From contig NZ_BMGI01000005.1 of the NCBI RefSeq assembly GCF_014640115.1, positions 124,001-188,000 on the forward strand: a DNA stretch of 64,000 nucleotides. Direction: 5' to 3'. The stretch comes from Sinisalibacter lacisalsi. Lineage in GTDB: Bacteria; Pseudomonadota; Alphaproteobacteria; Rhodobacterales; Rhodobacteraceae. Position 1 is the first letter of the stretch. Each line of letters begins with the position of its first letter. Positions 32,319-40,932 of this stretch are shown piece after piece. The translations under genes and the position numbers were made by a program. Under the pieces are notes generated by a model that saw only the letters and a list, made by a program, of their open reading frames with translations, did not search any database and had not been told where the DNA came from.

Positions 32319-32827
32319 TGCCCGCCTCCCCAGCCCTGCGGCGCGCCCCAGCCCCAACCGGGAACCGGAAGGTAGGGGGCGGGCTGATAGCCGCCCGGCC
32401 CCGCCATCGGCGGGGCGGCGATGACTCCCGTGCCGCCGCCCATACCTTGCATCGGCGCGGCATAACCGGGGAAATAGCCCGGCGCGGCGGCGCGGCCGTA
32501 GCCGGGGCGCTGCGGCGTGGCCGGCGACGGCGGCGCGAAGCGCGGGGCATTCTCCTCCGCCATCGCGGTTGGCGCGGTGTCGGCCCCGGCGGCGGGCGGC
32601 TGCATCCAGTAGGGCAGCTGCATGCCCGGCGGCGGCGCGAGGCGCTGCCCGATCGCCGGCGGCTGCGCCGGTGCGTTCCCCGGCGCCACGGACAGGGGCA
32701 CCGGCATCAGCGGATAGGGCCCCGGCACCGGCGGCGCGGGCATCTGCCCCTGCGCGGCCAGCGGCACGGCGAGCCAGAGCGTCAGCAGACCCGCGCCGAT
32801 CCCTGCGAAAGCTGCGATCCTAGACAT
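32315..32827 (-). CDS. Secreted Pro-rich protein of unknown function
   Basis: A 170-residue exported protein: signal peptide MSRIAAFAGIGAGLLTLWLAVPLAAQG, then Pro/Ala-rich sequence with MPAPPVPGPYPLMPVPL, LPYWMQPP, and a C-terminus rich in Gly, Tyr and Trp (PGWGWGAPQGWGGGQ). The start overlaps the RND pump gene stop by eight bases and the stop overlaps the next gene by four, so it is translated together with the pump. The Trp/Gly ending echoes the sulfur globule protein. Function is not known. Confidence 0.6.
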   Translation of the reverse strand: MSRIAAFAGIGAGLLTLWLAVPLAAQGQMPAPPVPGPYPLMPVPLSVAPGNAPAQPPAIGQRLAPPPGMQLPYWMQPPAAGADTAPTAMAEENAPRFAPPSPATPQRPGYGRAAAPGYFPGYAAPMQGMGGGTGVIAAPPMAGPGGYQPAPYLPVPGWGWGAPQGWGGGQ

Positions 32828-35800
32828 CGCTCTCTCCTTCCTGACCCTTGAGCCGGATCCCGCGACGCCCGCCGGAAGGCCGGGCTGCGGGTTTGGTCGC
32901 TGGTTTGGTCGCGGCAGGTTTACTGCTGGCCGGCTTGGCCTTCGGGGCCGACTTGGCCTTGCTCGCGGCGGGTTTCGATGCGGGTTTCGTGGCAGTGGCC
33001 TTCGCCGGCGCAGCCTTGGGCGCACTCGTCTTGGCCTTCGCCGGGGCGCTGGCTGCCGCCTTCGGCGTCGCCGTCTTGGATTTCGCGGCGCTGGTCGCTG
33101 TCTTCGGCGTGGCGGTCTTGCCCTTCGACGCGGGAGCCACCGCCTTGGACGCGCTGGGCTTGGACTTGGTCTTTGCCTTCGGCTTGGGCGCCGGGGCGGC
33201 CGGCGCTTCCGGCTCGGGCGTGCTCTTTGCCGTCGGGGCGGGGGCGGCCTCGGGCTGCGCTTGCGGCTCGGGCGCGGTGTCGGTCGCACCCGGCGTGGTC
33301 ACCGGGGCGGGTGCGGTGGCCGCCGGAGCGGGCGTGCCCACCGCGCGCGGCATCGCCGCCTCGCGCCGCGCATGGCCCGCGCTCAGCGCGGCGCCGATCG
33401 CCCTGGCGCCGCTGGCGATGACGCCACCGATCATCGCGAGCAGGCCGACCAGGCCGCCCAACCCCTTCGACAGGCTGCGCATGATGCCGCCGCCGGCGCC
33501 ACGCTCGGCGCGGGCGCGGGCCAGCGCCGCGTTGCTGTCGCCGGGCTCGGGGCCGACCGGGCCGCCCGTCGTCGCCATCAGCGCCGCGCCGTCGTCGCCG
33601 CCGCCATTCGGCAGGTCGGCGATCAGCGCCTTGCGGAAACTCACGCAGCCCATCGGGATCACCACGAGGGTGAGCAGCGTCGAGACCAGCCCGCCGAACA
33701 TCAGCGAGATCGCCATGCCTTGGAAGATCGGGTCGGACAGGATCACCGAGGAGCCGACGATCAGCGCCGCGGCGGTGATCAGGATCGGCCGGGTGCGGGT
33801 CTGGCAGGCGTTGATCACCGCATCCTGCACCCGCATCCCCTTTTCCACCGCGTGGCGGGAGAAATCGACCAGCAGGATCGAGTTCCGCACGATGATGCCG
33901 GCAAGCGCGATGAAGCCGATCATCGAGGTGGCGGTGAAGGACGCGCCGAGCATCCAGTGCCCCGGCACGATGCCGATGAGCGTGAGCGGGATCGGCGCCA
34001 TGACGATCGCCGGCAGGGTGAAATTGCCGAACTCCCAGACCACGAGGATATAGATCAGGATCAGCGCCGCGCCGAAGGCCAGCCCCATGTCGCGGAAGGT
34101 TTCATAGGTGACGGTCCACTCGCCGGTCCATTCCAGCGACGAGGTCAGGCTGTCTTCGGGCGGGCCGATGTAATTGGTGTCGACGCGCACGCCGTCGGGG
34201 GCGATGTAGTCGTCGAGCAGGTCTTCCATCTGGAGGATGCCGTAGATCGGCGCGCCGAGGCGGCCGGCGACATCGCCGGTGACGTATTCGACCGCGCGCA
34301 GATCCTTGTGATAGACTGGGTCGTCGAGCTGGAACTGCTCGAAATGTCCCAGCTCGGTGAGCGGGATCATCATGCCGTTGGCCGAGGGAACCGGCAGTTG
34401 ACCGAGGCGGCCGAACTGGCCGCGCAACGCGAGCGGCATCTGCAGGTAGATGAAGCGCGGCTCAACAGCACGTTCGTTCTTCACGTCGCCGAGGATGTAG
34501 CCGCCCATCACCATCTCGAGCTGGCGGTTGATCGTTTCGACCGAGACGCCCCGGCGCGAGGCCTTCTCACGGTCGACCACGAAGCGCCAGGAGGTGTAGG
34601 GCATCTGCATGTAGCTGTCGACGTCGACGATCACCTCGGCCTGGCGGAACATCTCCTCCACGTCGCGCGCGACCTGCCGGCGGGTGGCGTCGTTGGGGCC
34701 GTAGATCTCGGCCACCATCGTCTGCAGCACCGGCGGCCCCGGCGGCATCTCGATCACCTCGATGCGCGCGCCCATCGCCGAGGCGATCGGCGTGAGCTGT
34801 TCGCGCGTCCAGGCCGCGAGGTCTTCCGACGAACGCTTGCGCGCCTTCTTGTGCACCAGCTGCACCTGGATATCGGCCTGCCAGGGGTCGGAGCGCATGT
34901 AGGAGTGACGCACGAGGCCGTTGAAGTTGAACGGGCTGGCGGTGCCGACATAGCTTTGCAGCGCCACGACCTCGGGGATCTGGACCAGCTCCTCGGCCAA
35001 CCGCCCGACCACGTTGGCCGTGACCGGCAGCGGCGTGCCGTCGGGCATGTTAACGGTGACGTTGTATTCGGGCTTGTTGTCCTTGGGCAGCATCTTCACC
35101 GTCACGCTGGTGGTGTAGAACAGGAACAGGCTGAGGAAGAAGACGAGGAGCAGCCCGAGGCCGAAGGCCCAGCCCACCACGCGGTTGGTGATCAGCGGCA
35201 CCAGCAGCTTTACGAAGAAGCGGTTGAGCGCGAGGTTCTGGCGGTGCTCCTTCTCCTGCGACCGGGCGAGCAGGTGCATCGGCGGGCGGATGCGCTGGGC
35301 CAGCCAGGGCGTGAAGATGAAGGCGGCGAACAGCGAGAACAGCATCGCCACCGAGCCGAGCGCCGGGATCGGCTCCATGTAGGGGCCCATCATGCCCGAG
35401 ACGAAGCCCATCGGCAGCAGCGCCGCGATCACGGTGAAGGTGGCGAGGATCGTCGGGTTGCCGACCTCGCGCACCGCGTCGACGTTGCAGTCGGGGGTGC
35501 AGGAGCCCTCTTCCAGCCAGCGGCGGTAAATGTTTTCGACCACCACGATGGCGTCGTCGACGAGGATACCGATCGAGAAGATCAGCGCGAAGAGCGAGAC
35601 CCTGTCGATGGTGTAGCCCAGGAGCCAGGCCGAGAACACGGTGATCAGGATCACGATCGGGATCACCACCAGCACCACCACCGCGGCGCGAATGCCCAGC
35701 GCCATCCCGATCAGCAAGGTCACCGCGGCGGTGACTATGAAGAGCTTCAGGATCAGCTCGTTGACCTTCTCGTTGGCGGTCTCGCCGTAGTTGCGTGTGA

Positions 35801-36860
35801 TCTCGACGTGAACATTGTCGGGGATCAGGTCGCCCTTCAGCCGCTCGACGTAGGCCAGTACCTCGTTGGCCACGCTCACGCCGTTGGACCCCGCCTTCTT
35901 CGCCACCGCGATGGTGATGGCGGGGGCGCCGAGGGGCGCGAGCGGGGCGGCGGCGGCGCCCGCGTCGGCGCCGTGCGCGCCATAGGCCGGCCCGGTGTAA
36001 TAGGCGACCATCGAGGTGGCGTCGTCGGTGGCCTCGGTAACCAGCGCCACGTCGCGGATATAGGTGGGCTGGCCCTGGTGCACGCCGACCATCAGGTTCT
36101 CGATGTCGCGCGCGTTCTGCAGGAAGGCCCCGGTATAGAGCGTGAAGGCGCTGGCGCCGGCCTCGATCTGCCCCACCCCGCGCTCGGAATTGGCCGAACG
36201 GATGGTCTGGGCGATCTCGTCGAGCCCGATGCCGAAGCCGGCGAGGCGCTCGGGGAAAACCTCGACCTTGATCGCGTCCGACCGGCCGCCGACGACGAAG
36301 CTCTGCGCGGTGTTCGGCACTTCCTTGAGGCGCTGCATCACGTCGAGGCCGAGCGCCCGGAGCGCGCCCTCGTCGAGGTCGTGGCTCCACATCGTGAGGG
36401 TGACGACGGGCACGTCGTCGACCCCCTTGGGCTTGATCAGCGGCATCGACACGCCGGGCGGGATCTTGTCGAGGTTCGACTGGATCTTGTCATTGAGCTT
36501 GACCAGCGAAGGGCCCATCTCCTCGCCGACATCGAACTGCACCGTAACCATCGCGCCGTCGCGCTCGGAGACCGAGTAGACGTGCTTGACGCCGGGGATC
36601 TCGCTCATCAGCCGTTCGAGCGGATCGGTGGCGAGCGCCGCCACCTGGTTGGCGGAGGTGCCGGAATACTCGAACAGGATGTCGATCATCGGCACCGAGA
36701 TCTGCGGATCTTCCTGCCGCGGGGTAAGCGCGAGCCCGGCGATACCGAGGGCGAGACAGGCGACCAGCAGCAGCGGCGAGAGCGGCGAATGGATGAAGGC
36801 CCGGGCAAGCTTGCCCGCGAGCCCGAGGTTCTGGTCACCGTGGGTTGCCTGGTCGCTCAT
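32820..36860 (-). CDS. RND efflux transporter with long Ala/Lys/Pro-rich C-terminal tail
   Basis: A 1346-residue inner-membrane proton-driven pump of the AcrB/hydrophobe-amphiphile type. The core of about 1080 residues has the N-terminal PLSPLLLVACLALGIAGLAL helix, ATDPLERLMSEIPGVKHVYS, the proton-relay helix IDRVSLFALIFSIGILVDDAIVVVENI with paired Asp, and GFIALAGIIVRNSILLVDF in the second half. The last 269 residues are an extension: a short hydrophobic stretch, then about 175 residues of Ala, Lys, Pro, Thr and Ser like a histone H1 tail. Such tails are not part of the RND family. The adaptor gene lies 18 bases upstream; no outer-membrane channel gene is present. The substrate is not known. 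Confidence 0.9.
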   Translation of the reverse strand: MSDQATHGDQNLGLAGKLARAFIHSPLSPLLLVACLALGIAGLALTPRQEDPQISVPMIDILFEYSGTSANQVAALATDPLERLMSEIPGVKHVYSVSERDGAMVTVQFDVGEEMGPSLVKLNDKIQSNLDKIPPGVSMPLIKPKGVDDVPVVTLTMWSHDLDEGALRALGLDVMQRLKEVPNTAQSFVVGGRSDAIKVEVFPERLAGFGIGLDEIAQTIRSANSERGVGQIEAGASAFTLYTGAFLQNARDIENLMVGVHQGQPTYIRDVALVTEATDDATSMVAYYTGPAYGAHGADAGAAAAPLAPLGAPAITIAVAKKAGSNGVSVANEVLAYVERLKGDLIPDNVHVEITRNYGETANEKVNELILKLFIVTAAVTLLIGMALGIRAAVVVLVVIPIVILITVFSAWLLGYTIDRVSLFALIFSIGILVDDAIVVVENIYRRWLEEGSCTPDCNVDAVREVGNPTILATFTVIAALLPMGFVSGMMGPYMEPIPALGSVAMLFSLFAAFIFTPWLAQRIRPPMHLLARSQEKEHRQNLALNRFFVKLLVPLITNRVVGWAFGLGLLLVFFLSLFLFYTTSVTVKMLPKDNKPEYNVTVNMPDGTPLPVTANVVGRLAEELVQIPEVVALQSYVGTASPFNFNGLVRHSYMRSDPWQADIQVQLVHKKARKRSSEDLAAWTREQLTPIASAMGARIEVIEMPPGPPVLQTMVAEIYGPNDATRRQVARDVEEMFRQAEVIVDVDSYMQMPYTSWRFVVDREKASRRGVSVETINRQLEMVMGGYILGDVKNERAVEPRFIYLQMPLALRGQFGRLGQLPVPSANGMMIPLTELGHFEQFQLDDPVYHKDLRAVEYVTGDVAGRLGAPIYGILQMEDLLDDYIAPDGVRVDTNYIGPPEDSLTSSLEWTGEWTVTYETFRDMGLAFGAALILIYILVVWEFGNFTLPAIVMAPIPLTLIGIVPGHWMLGASFTATSMIGFIALAGIIVRNSILLVDFSRHAVEKGMRVQDAVINACQTRTRPILITAAALIVGSSVILSDPIFQGMAISLMFGGLVSTLLTLVVIPMGCVSFRKALIADLPNGGGDDGAALMATTGGPVGPEPGDSNAALARARAERGAGGGIMRSLSKGLGGLVGLLAMIGGVIASGARAIGAALSAGHARREAAMPRAVGTPAPAATAPAPVTTPGATDTAPEPQAQPEAAPAPTAKSTPEPEAPAAPAPKPKAKTKSKPSASKAVAPASKGKTATPKTATSAAKSKTATPKAAASAPAKAKTSAPKAAPAKATATKPASKPAASKAKSAPKAKPASSKPAATKPATKPAARPSGGRRGIRLKGQEGESDV

Positions 36861-36878
36861 GCCGGTCCCCTCAGCCCC

Positions 36879-38027
36879 TTACTGGCCCGAAACCAGCGAG
36901 GCGGGCGGATTGAGGATCACCACCTCCCCGCCCGAAAGGCCGGACACGACCGAGATGCGCCCGTCGGGCAGCGGGTAGCCCACCCGCACGATCCTGAGCG
37001 AGGGCCGCCCGGCGTCGAGCACGAAGACGGACGGCAGGCTGCCGCGCCAGACCAGCGCCTCCTGCGGCACGGCGGTCTGCGCCTGCGTCGGCACCGAGGC
37101 GTCGGGAACGGTCACCTCGGCATACATGCCCGGCCCCCCAGGGGTGCCGAGCGGCAGGTCGAACTTGACGGTGACGGTGTGGCGGCCGGGGTCGGCCACC
37201 GGGAAGATCTGCGCCACCCGCGCCTCGACCTGCGCACCGGCGTCGAGGCGGGCGGGCACCAGCATGCCCTCGGAAAGCCCGGCCGCAAGGCGCACCGGCA
37301 CGTCGGCCTCGATCCGCAGGTATTCGACATAGGCATAGGTGATGAGCGGCATGCCGGGCTGCACCGTGTCGCCAACCTCGACATGCTTGGCCATCACGAT
37401 CCCGTCGAACCCGGCGACCGACTGGAAATCCTTCAGCGAGGCGTCGAGCGCCTCGAGGTTGGCCTGCGCCGCCGCCAGCGCGCTCTGCGCCTGGTCGACG
37501 CCCACGCCGGCACCGTAGAGATCGGCCTGGCGTTCGAGCCCGGGATTGGTCTGCCCCGCCGCAGAGGCGAAGCCGCGGGTGAAGAACTGGTCGAACATCG
37601 CCGGCGCGCCCATGCCCGGCATGCCGGTGATCGAGTTGACCCGCGGGCTGTAGAGCTCGCGCGAATACTGCATGTAGGAATTGCGCACCGCCGCCTCGGC
37701 CTGCAGCACCTGGCTTTCCGCCGCGCGGCGTTGCGCGGCGAGGTTTTCGTCACCGATCCGCACCAGCACCTCGCCCTCGGCCGCCTGATAGCCCTCGGCC
37801 CCGGCGATGAAGATCACCTGCCCCGGCACCTGGGCCGAAAGCGTGACCTGTTTGAACGGGATCACCGTGCCGCCGACGGTGGCGCTGCCACCGATCTGTG
37901 TGCTGACGACGGGCGCGGTGAGGAACTGGCCGTAGGTTGACGCAGGGGCAGTGGACTGGGCCTGCAAACCGGGTGCGCACAGGACGCAAAACGCCGTTGT
38001 CGCCGCGATTCGAAGCGCCCTGTTCAT
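36879..38027 (-). CDS. RND periplasmic adaptor (HlyD/MFP family)
   Basis: A 382-residue adaptor that would link the RND pump to an outer-membrane channel. It has a signal peptide (ending PGLQAQS), a lipoyl half-motif VTLSAQVPGQVIFIAGAEGYQAAEGEVLVRIG, a long alpha hairpin (QRRAAESQVLQAEAAVRNSY through NLEALDASLKDFQ), the second lipoyl half GFDGIVMAKHVEVGDTVQPGMPL and beta-barrel/MP domains to the end. The hairpin contains an unusual Met/Pro/Phe-rich insertion (TGMPGMGAPAMFDQFF). First gene of the pump operon; the 306-base region before it is AT-rich and has two inverted repeats. Confidence 0.9.
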   Translation of the reverse strand: MNRALRIAATTAFCVLCAPGLQAQSTAPASTYGQFLTAPVVSTQIGGSATVGGTVIPFKQVTLSAQVPGQVIFIAGAEGYQAAEGEVLVRIGDENLAAQRRAAESQVLQAEAAVRNSYMQYSRELYSPRVNSITGMPGMGAPAMFDQFFTRGFASAAGQTNPGLERQADLYGAGVGVDQAQSALAAAQANLEALDASLKDFQSVAGFDGIVMAKHVEVGDTVQPGMPLITYAYVEYLRIEADVPVRLAAGLSEGMLVPARLDAGAQVEARVAQIFPVADPGRHTVTVKFDLPLGTPGGPGMYAEVTVPDASVPTQAQTAVPQEALVWRGSLPSVFVLDAGRPSLRIVRVGYPLPDGRISVVSGLSGGEVVILNPPASLVSGQ

Positions 38028-38333
38028 GTCCGTCCTCCCTGACCACGATTCGATACCGTCGCAACACGTGCACAAATCGGAATATAATTATTCATTAGCA
38101 CACGAATCGGTAATTTCATTACTTTTTTTTCCGCAACGCACAGTTTCGCACCATGACACACATCAAGCTGCGATAATCATTGAACGAATCAGTCGCGGGC
38201 CGCGCGCCGGCGGCGCACGCATTCTTTTGACCGCATAAGTTGTGAAACGGCGCACGATGATCGCGCGCCGAAGCCACGCGCCCGGCGTGAAACATGAAAG
38301 ATCAATGAGTTAGCTATAACCTGAGTTTTTGAC
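38028..38333 (-). promoter_or_regulatory. AT-rich control region of the RND operon, no gene
   Basis: No coding potential is visible in these 306 bases, which are much more AT-rich than their surroundings. Two perfect inverted repeats lie 53 and 83 bases before the adaptor start: GAATA-TAAT-TATTC (38080-38093) and GTAAT-TTC-ATTAC (38110-38122), followed by a run of eight T. On the minus strand TATATT within the first repeat could be the -10. The layout suits a small dimeric repressor such as an ArsR-type regulator, none of which is encoded nearby. A six-base stem CTGAGT/ACTCAG (38321-38337) spans the stop of the next gene and has no T-run. Confidence 0.5.
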
Positions 38334-38783
38334 TCAGAACGGGAAGGGGCCGCCGCCGAACATGTAGGACGCCGGGTTCGAAAACGCGTAGGACGCGCGC
38401 CCCACATCGTTCGTCATCCGCCCGATATTGGCATTCATCACCTGCATCGAGTGAGTCATCCCGCCCATCATCGCGGTCATCTCGCCCATGTCGGCGGTGA
38501 TTCCGTCCATGCTGGCGTTCATCTCGCCGATGTCGGCCGAAAGCGTCGCCATCGAGGCATCCATCCGGTCCATCGCGCCGCGCATCGCCACCATGTTCTC
38601 GTTCATGCCGTTCATGTCGGTGACCATGGATTTGAAGCTGCCGTTCAGGTCGACCATCACGTCGGTCAGAACATAAACCTGCCGGGCCATGCCCCACATC
38701 ACCCAGGTGAAAATCGCCATCACGATGACGATCCCGAGCGTCATCGCGCCGATGAAACCGCCGCTGTTGACCCGCCGATACAT
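38334..38783 (-). CDS. Membrane-anchored Met-rich coiled-coil protein
   Basis: A 149-residue protein with one N-terminal membrane helix (FIGAMTLGIVIVMAIFTWVMW) and a long amphipathic helical region whose repeats, such as MNGMNENM, MRGAMDRMDASM, IGEMNASMDGI and MGEMTAMMGGMTHSM, place Met at a and d positions of heptads. The tail is aromatic (YMFGGGPFPF). Such proteins form parallel coiled coils outside or inside the membrane; the family is not one I can name. GGGGAGGA precedes the ATG. It lies between the V-ATPase operon and the RND operon, all on one strand, but with its own gaps. Confidence 0.6.
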   Translation of the reverse strand: MYRRVNSGGFIGAMTLGIVIVMAIFTWVMWGMARQVYVLTDVMVDLNGSFKSMVTDMNGMNENMVAMRGAMDRMDASMATLSADIGEMNASMDGITADMGEMTAMMGGMTHSMQVMNANIGRMTNDVGRASYAFSNPASYMFGGGPFPF

Positions 38784-38918
38784 CTGTCCTCCCCCGCCAT
38801 CCGGCCCGTAGGTGCGCCGCGCGGGGCCATGTCCGCCGGTCACATTATCATACTGCAATATTTCGAGATGACCCGGTCAGGCAAGCAAATCCGACGCGGC
38901 AGCGCAGCGAAGCCCGGG

Positions 38919-39521
38919 TCAGCGGCGGGCGTTGCGGATGCGCAGCGCCTCCTCCTGGTCGCTTTCGTCGAGGTATTCGGTGATCGCGGCGAGATCGGCC
39001 TTGGTCTCGGGCAGGATCACGTTTTCCAGCGCCCGCGCGCGCCGCTCGGTGGCGCGATACTCGGCGATCAGCCTCTGGATATTGGCCGCGCGGGCCGCCA
39101 CACGCAGCGCGTGCGGCACCAGGGCGGCGAAGGCGGCGCGGCAGGCCTCGGCGGCCTCGGAGGCGTCGAGCGCCGCTTGCGGCGCCGGTGGGTGCCAGCT
39201 GGCGTCGGGCGGTTCGAGCAGGTCGAGGCCAAGGAAGTTGCGGTGGCCGAAATCCATGGCCTCGCCCTGCCCCGCGCCCGCCGGGTAGTGCTGCAGCGCC
39301 GCGAAGCCATGGCGCGCGATCGCCGCCTTCAGCGCCGCCACCGCCGCCGCCATCGCCTCGTCGTAGGCGGCGCGCGACGCCCGCCAGGCGGAAAGTTCCT
39401 CCAGCAGCGTCGCCGCGAGCAACATGCGTTTTTCGTCGAGGAACTCGTAGCCGGTCTCGATGAACCGCTTTTCCTCGGCCAGCGCCAGCGCCGCGCCGCG
39501 GGTGGGAATGACCTCAGCCAT
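38919..39521 (-). CDS. V-type ATPase subunit D
   Basis: Central rotor shaft of the V/A-type ATPase. The 200-residue product shows the family start VIPTRGAALALAEEKRFIETGYEFLDEKRMLLAATLLEEL, a helical middle, and the C-terminal helix RVAARAANIQRLIAEYRATERRARALENVILPE (with the typical NALE-like RRARALENV). Start MAEVIPTRG overlaps subunit B by eight bases. Last gene of the nine-gene operon. Confidence 0.9.
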   Translation of the reverse strand: MAEVIPTRGAALALAEEKRFIETGYEFLDEKRMLLAATLLEELSAWRASRAAYDEAMAAAVAALKAAIARHGFAALQHYPAGAGQGEAMDFGHRNFLGLDLLEPPDASWHPPAPQAALDASEAAEACRAAFAALVPHALRVAARAANIQRLIAEYRATERRARALENVILPETKADLAAITEYLDESDQEEALRIRNARR

Positions 39522-40932
39522 CGCCCGCCTCCGTCGCCGTCTCTGCCCGCGCCAGAACCGGCGCGATATGCTCGGCGATCTGCGCATCGGACAGCCGCGC
39601 AAGCTCGCCCGGCGGCAGCATGGCGAGGATCTCCCAGCCCAGCGCGAAGCTTTCTTCGAAGCCCCGCATCGCCTCCTGGCTGACGAAATCCGCCTCGAAC
39701 CGGTCGCCGAAATCGAGATAGAGCCGGTCGGTCTCGGTCAGCCCGTCGCGCCCGACCACGCTGGAAAGCACCCGCACCCGCGCCGCGCGCGCGTAGGCGG
39801 CGAAGAGCTGTTGGGCCAGCGCGGGGTGATCGGGGTGGGTGAAGCCCTCGCCGATGCCCTGATCCATCAGCCGGCTGAGCGACGGCAGCACGTTCACCGG
39901 CGGGTAGATGCCGCGATGCTCCAGCGCCCGGTCGAGCACCACCTGGCCTTCGGTGATGTAGCCGGTGAGATCGGGGATCGGGTGGCTGATATCATCCGCC
40001 GGCATGGTCAGGATCGGCAGTTGCGTGAGCGTGCCCGCCCGGCCCTTGATCCAGCCCGCGCGCTCGAAAATGGTGGCGAGGTCGGAATACATGTAGCCGG
40101 GGTAGCCCTTGCGCGAGGGGATCTCGCCGTGGCTGGCCGAGACCTCGCGCAGCGCCTCGCAATAGTTCGTCATGTCGGTGAGGATCACCAGCACGTGGCG
40201 GCCCTCGTCGAAGGCGAGGTATTCCGCCGCCGTCAGCGCGTAGCGCGGGGTGAGCAGGCGCTGGGCGGACGGTTCGGAGGCGAGGTTGAGAAACATCGCG
40301 GTGTGTTCGAGCGCGCCCGATTGCTCCATCGCGGCGCGGAAACTCTCGGCGCTGTCATGGCTCACCCCGATGCCGGCGAAGACCACGGCGAAGCCCGCCT
40401 CATCCTCGCCGCGCAGCCGCGCGGTCTGGGCGATGCCGGCGGCGAGCCGGTCGTGCGGCAGGCCGCCGGCCGAGAAGATCGGCAATTTCTGCCCGCGCAC
40501 GAGGCTGTTGAGGATGTCGATCGACGACACGCCGGTTTCGATGAAGTCCTTCGGCAGGCCCCGGGTGGCGGGGTTGATCGTGCCGGTATCGACCCGGCGG
40601 CGCACCATCTCGGGCACCGGCGGCCCGCCGTCGCGCGGCCGGCCGACGCCATCGAACACCCGGCCGAGCAGGCCGGGGCCGAGCGCCATGGTCATCGGCT
40701 CGCCGCGAAAGCGCACGGTCACGTCGTCGATGCCGAGGCCCGCGGTGCTTTCGAGCAGTTCCACCACGATGCGCTCCTCGTCGAGCCCGACGATCCGCCC
40801 GAGCCGGGCGCGACCATCGGCGCCCTCGACCGCGACGGCCTCGCCCAGCCCGGCCCTGACCACCCGGCGCAGGAACACCAGCGGCCCCTCGATGGCGGTG
40901 ACGGCGCCCCCTGCCCCCAGATCAAACCGCAT
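39514..40932 (-). CDS. V-type ATPase subunit B
   Basis: Regulatory, non-catalytic nucleotide-binding subunit of the V1/A1 hexamer. The 472-residue protein has the beta-barrel start, then GRVFDGVGRPRDGGPPV, KLPIFSAGGLPHDRLAAGIAQTA, VVFAGIGVSH, LVILTDMTNYCEALREVSA (Walker B region) and SRKGYPGYMYSDLATIFERAG, as in A/V-type B subunits. It lacks a true P-loop, as expected (FSAGGLPHD). Overlaps subunit A by 11 bases and subunit D by eight. Confidence 0.94.
   Translation of the reverse strand: MRFDLGAGGAVTAIEGPLVFLRRVVRAGLGEAVAVEGADGRARLGRIVGLDEERIVVELLESTAGLGIDDVTVRFRGEPMTMALGPGLLGRVFDGVGRPRDGGPPVPEMVRRRVDTGTINPATRGLPKDFIETGVSSIDILNSLVRGQKLPIFSAGGLPHDRLAAGIAQTARLRGEDEAGFAVVFAGIGVSHDSAESFRAAMEQSGALEHTAMFLNLASEPSAQRLLTPRYALTAAEYLAFDEGRHVLVILTDMTNYCEALREVSASHGEIPSRKGYPGYMYSDLATIFERAGWIKGRAGTLTQLPILTMPADDISHPIPDLTGYITEGQVVLDRALEHRGIYPPVNVLPSLSRLMDQGIGEGFTHPDHPALAQQLFAAYARAARVRVLSSVVGRDGLTETDRLYLDFGDRFEADFVSQEAMRGFEESFALGWEILAMLPPGELARLSDAQIAEHIAPVLARAETATEAGDG

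Noticed and set aside
33261-37940. A 1559-residue open frame on the plus strand, antisense to the RND pump and adaptor
   Set aside because: It is a by-product of GC-rich third positions in the real genes; its composition (Asp/Arg/His/Gly) is typical of antisense frames and no domain is recognisable.
38321-38337. CTGAGT/ACTCAG hairpin at the 3' end of the Met-rich gene
   Set aside because: The stem is only six bases, it overlaps the stop codon and has no T-run on the minus strand.
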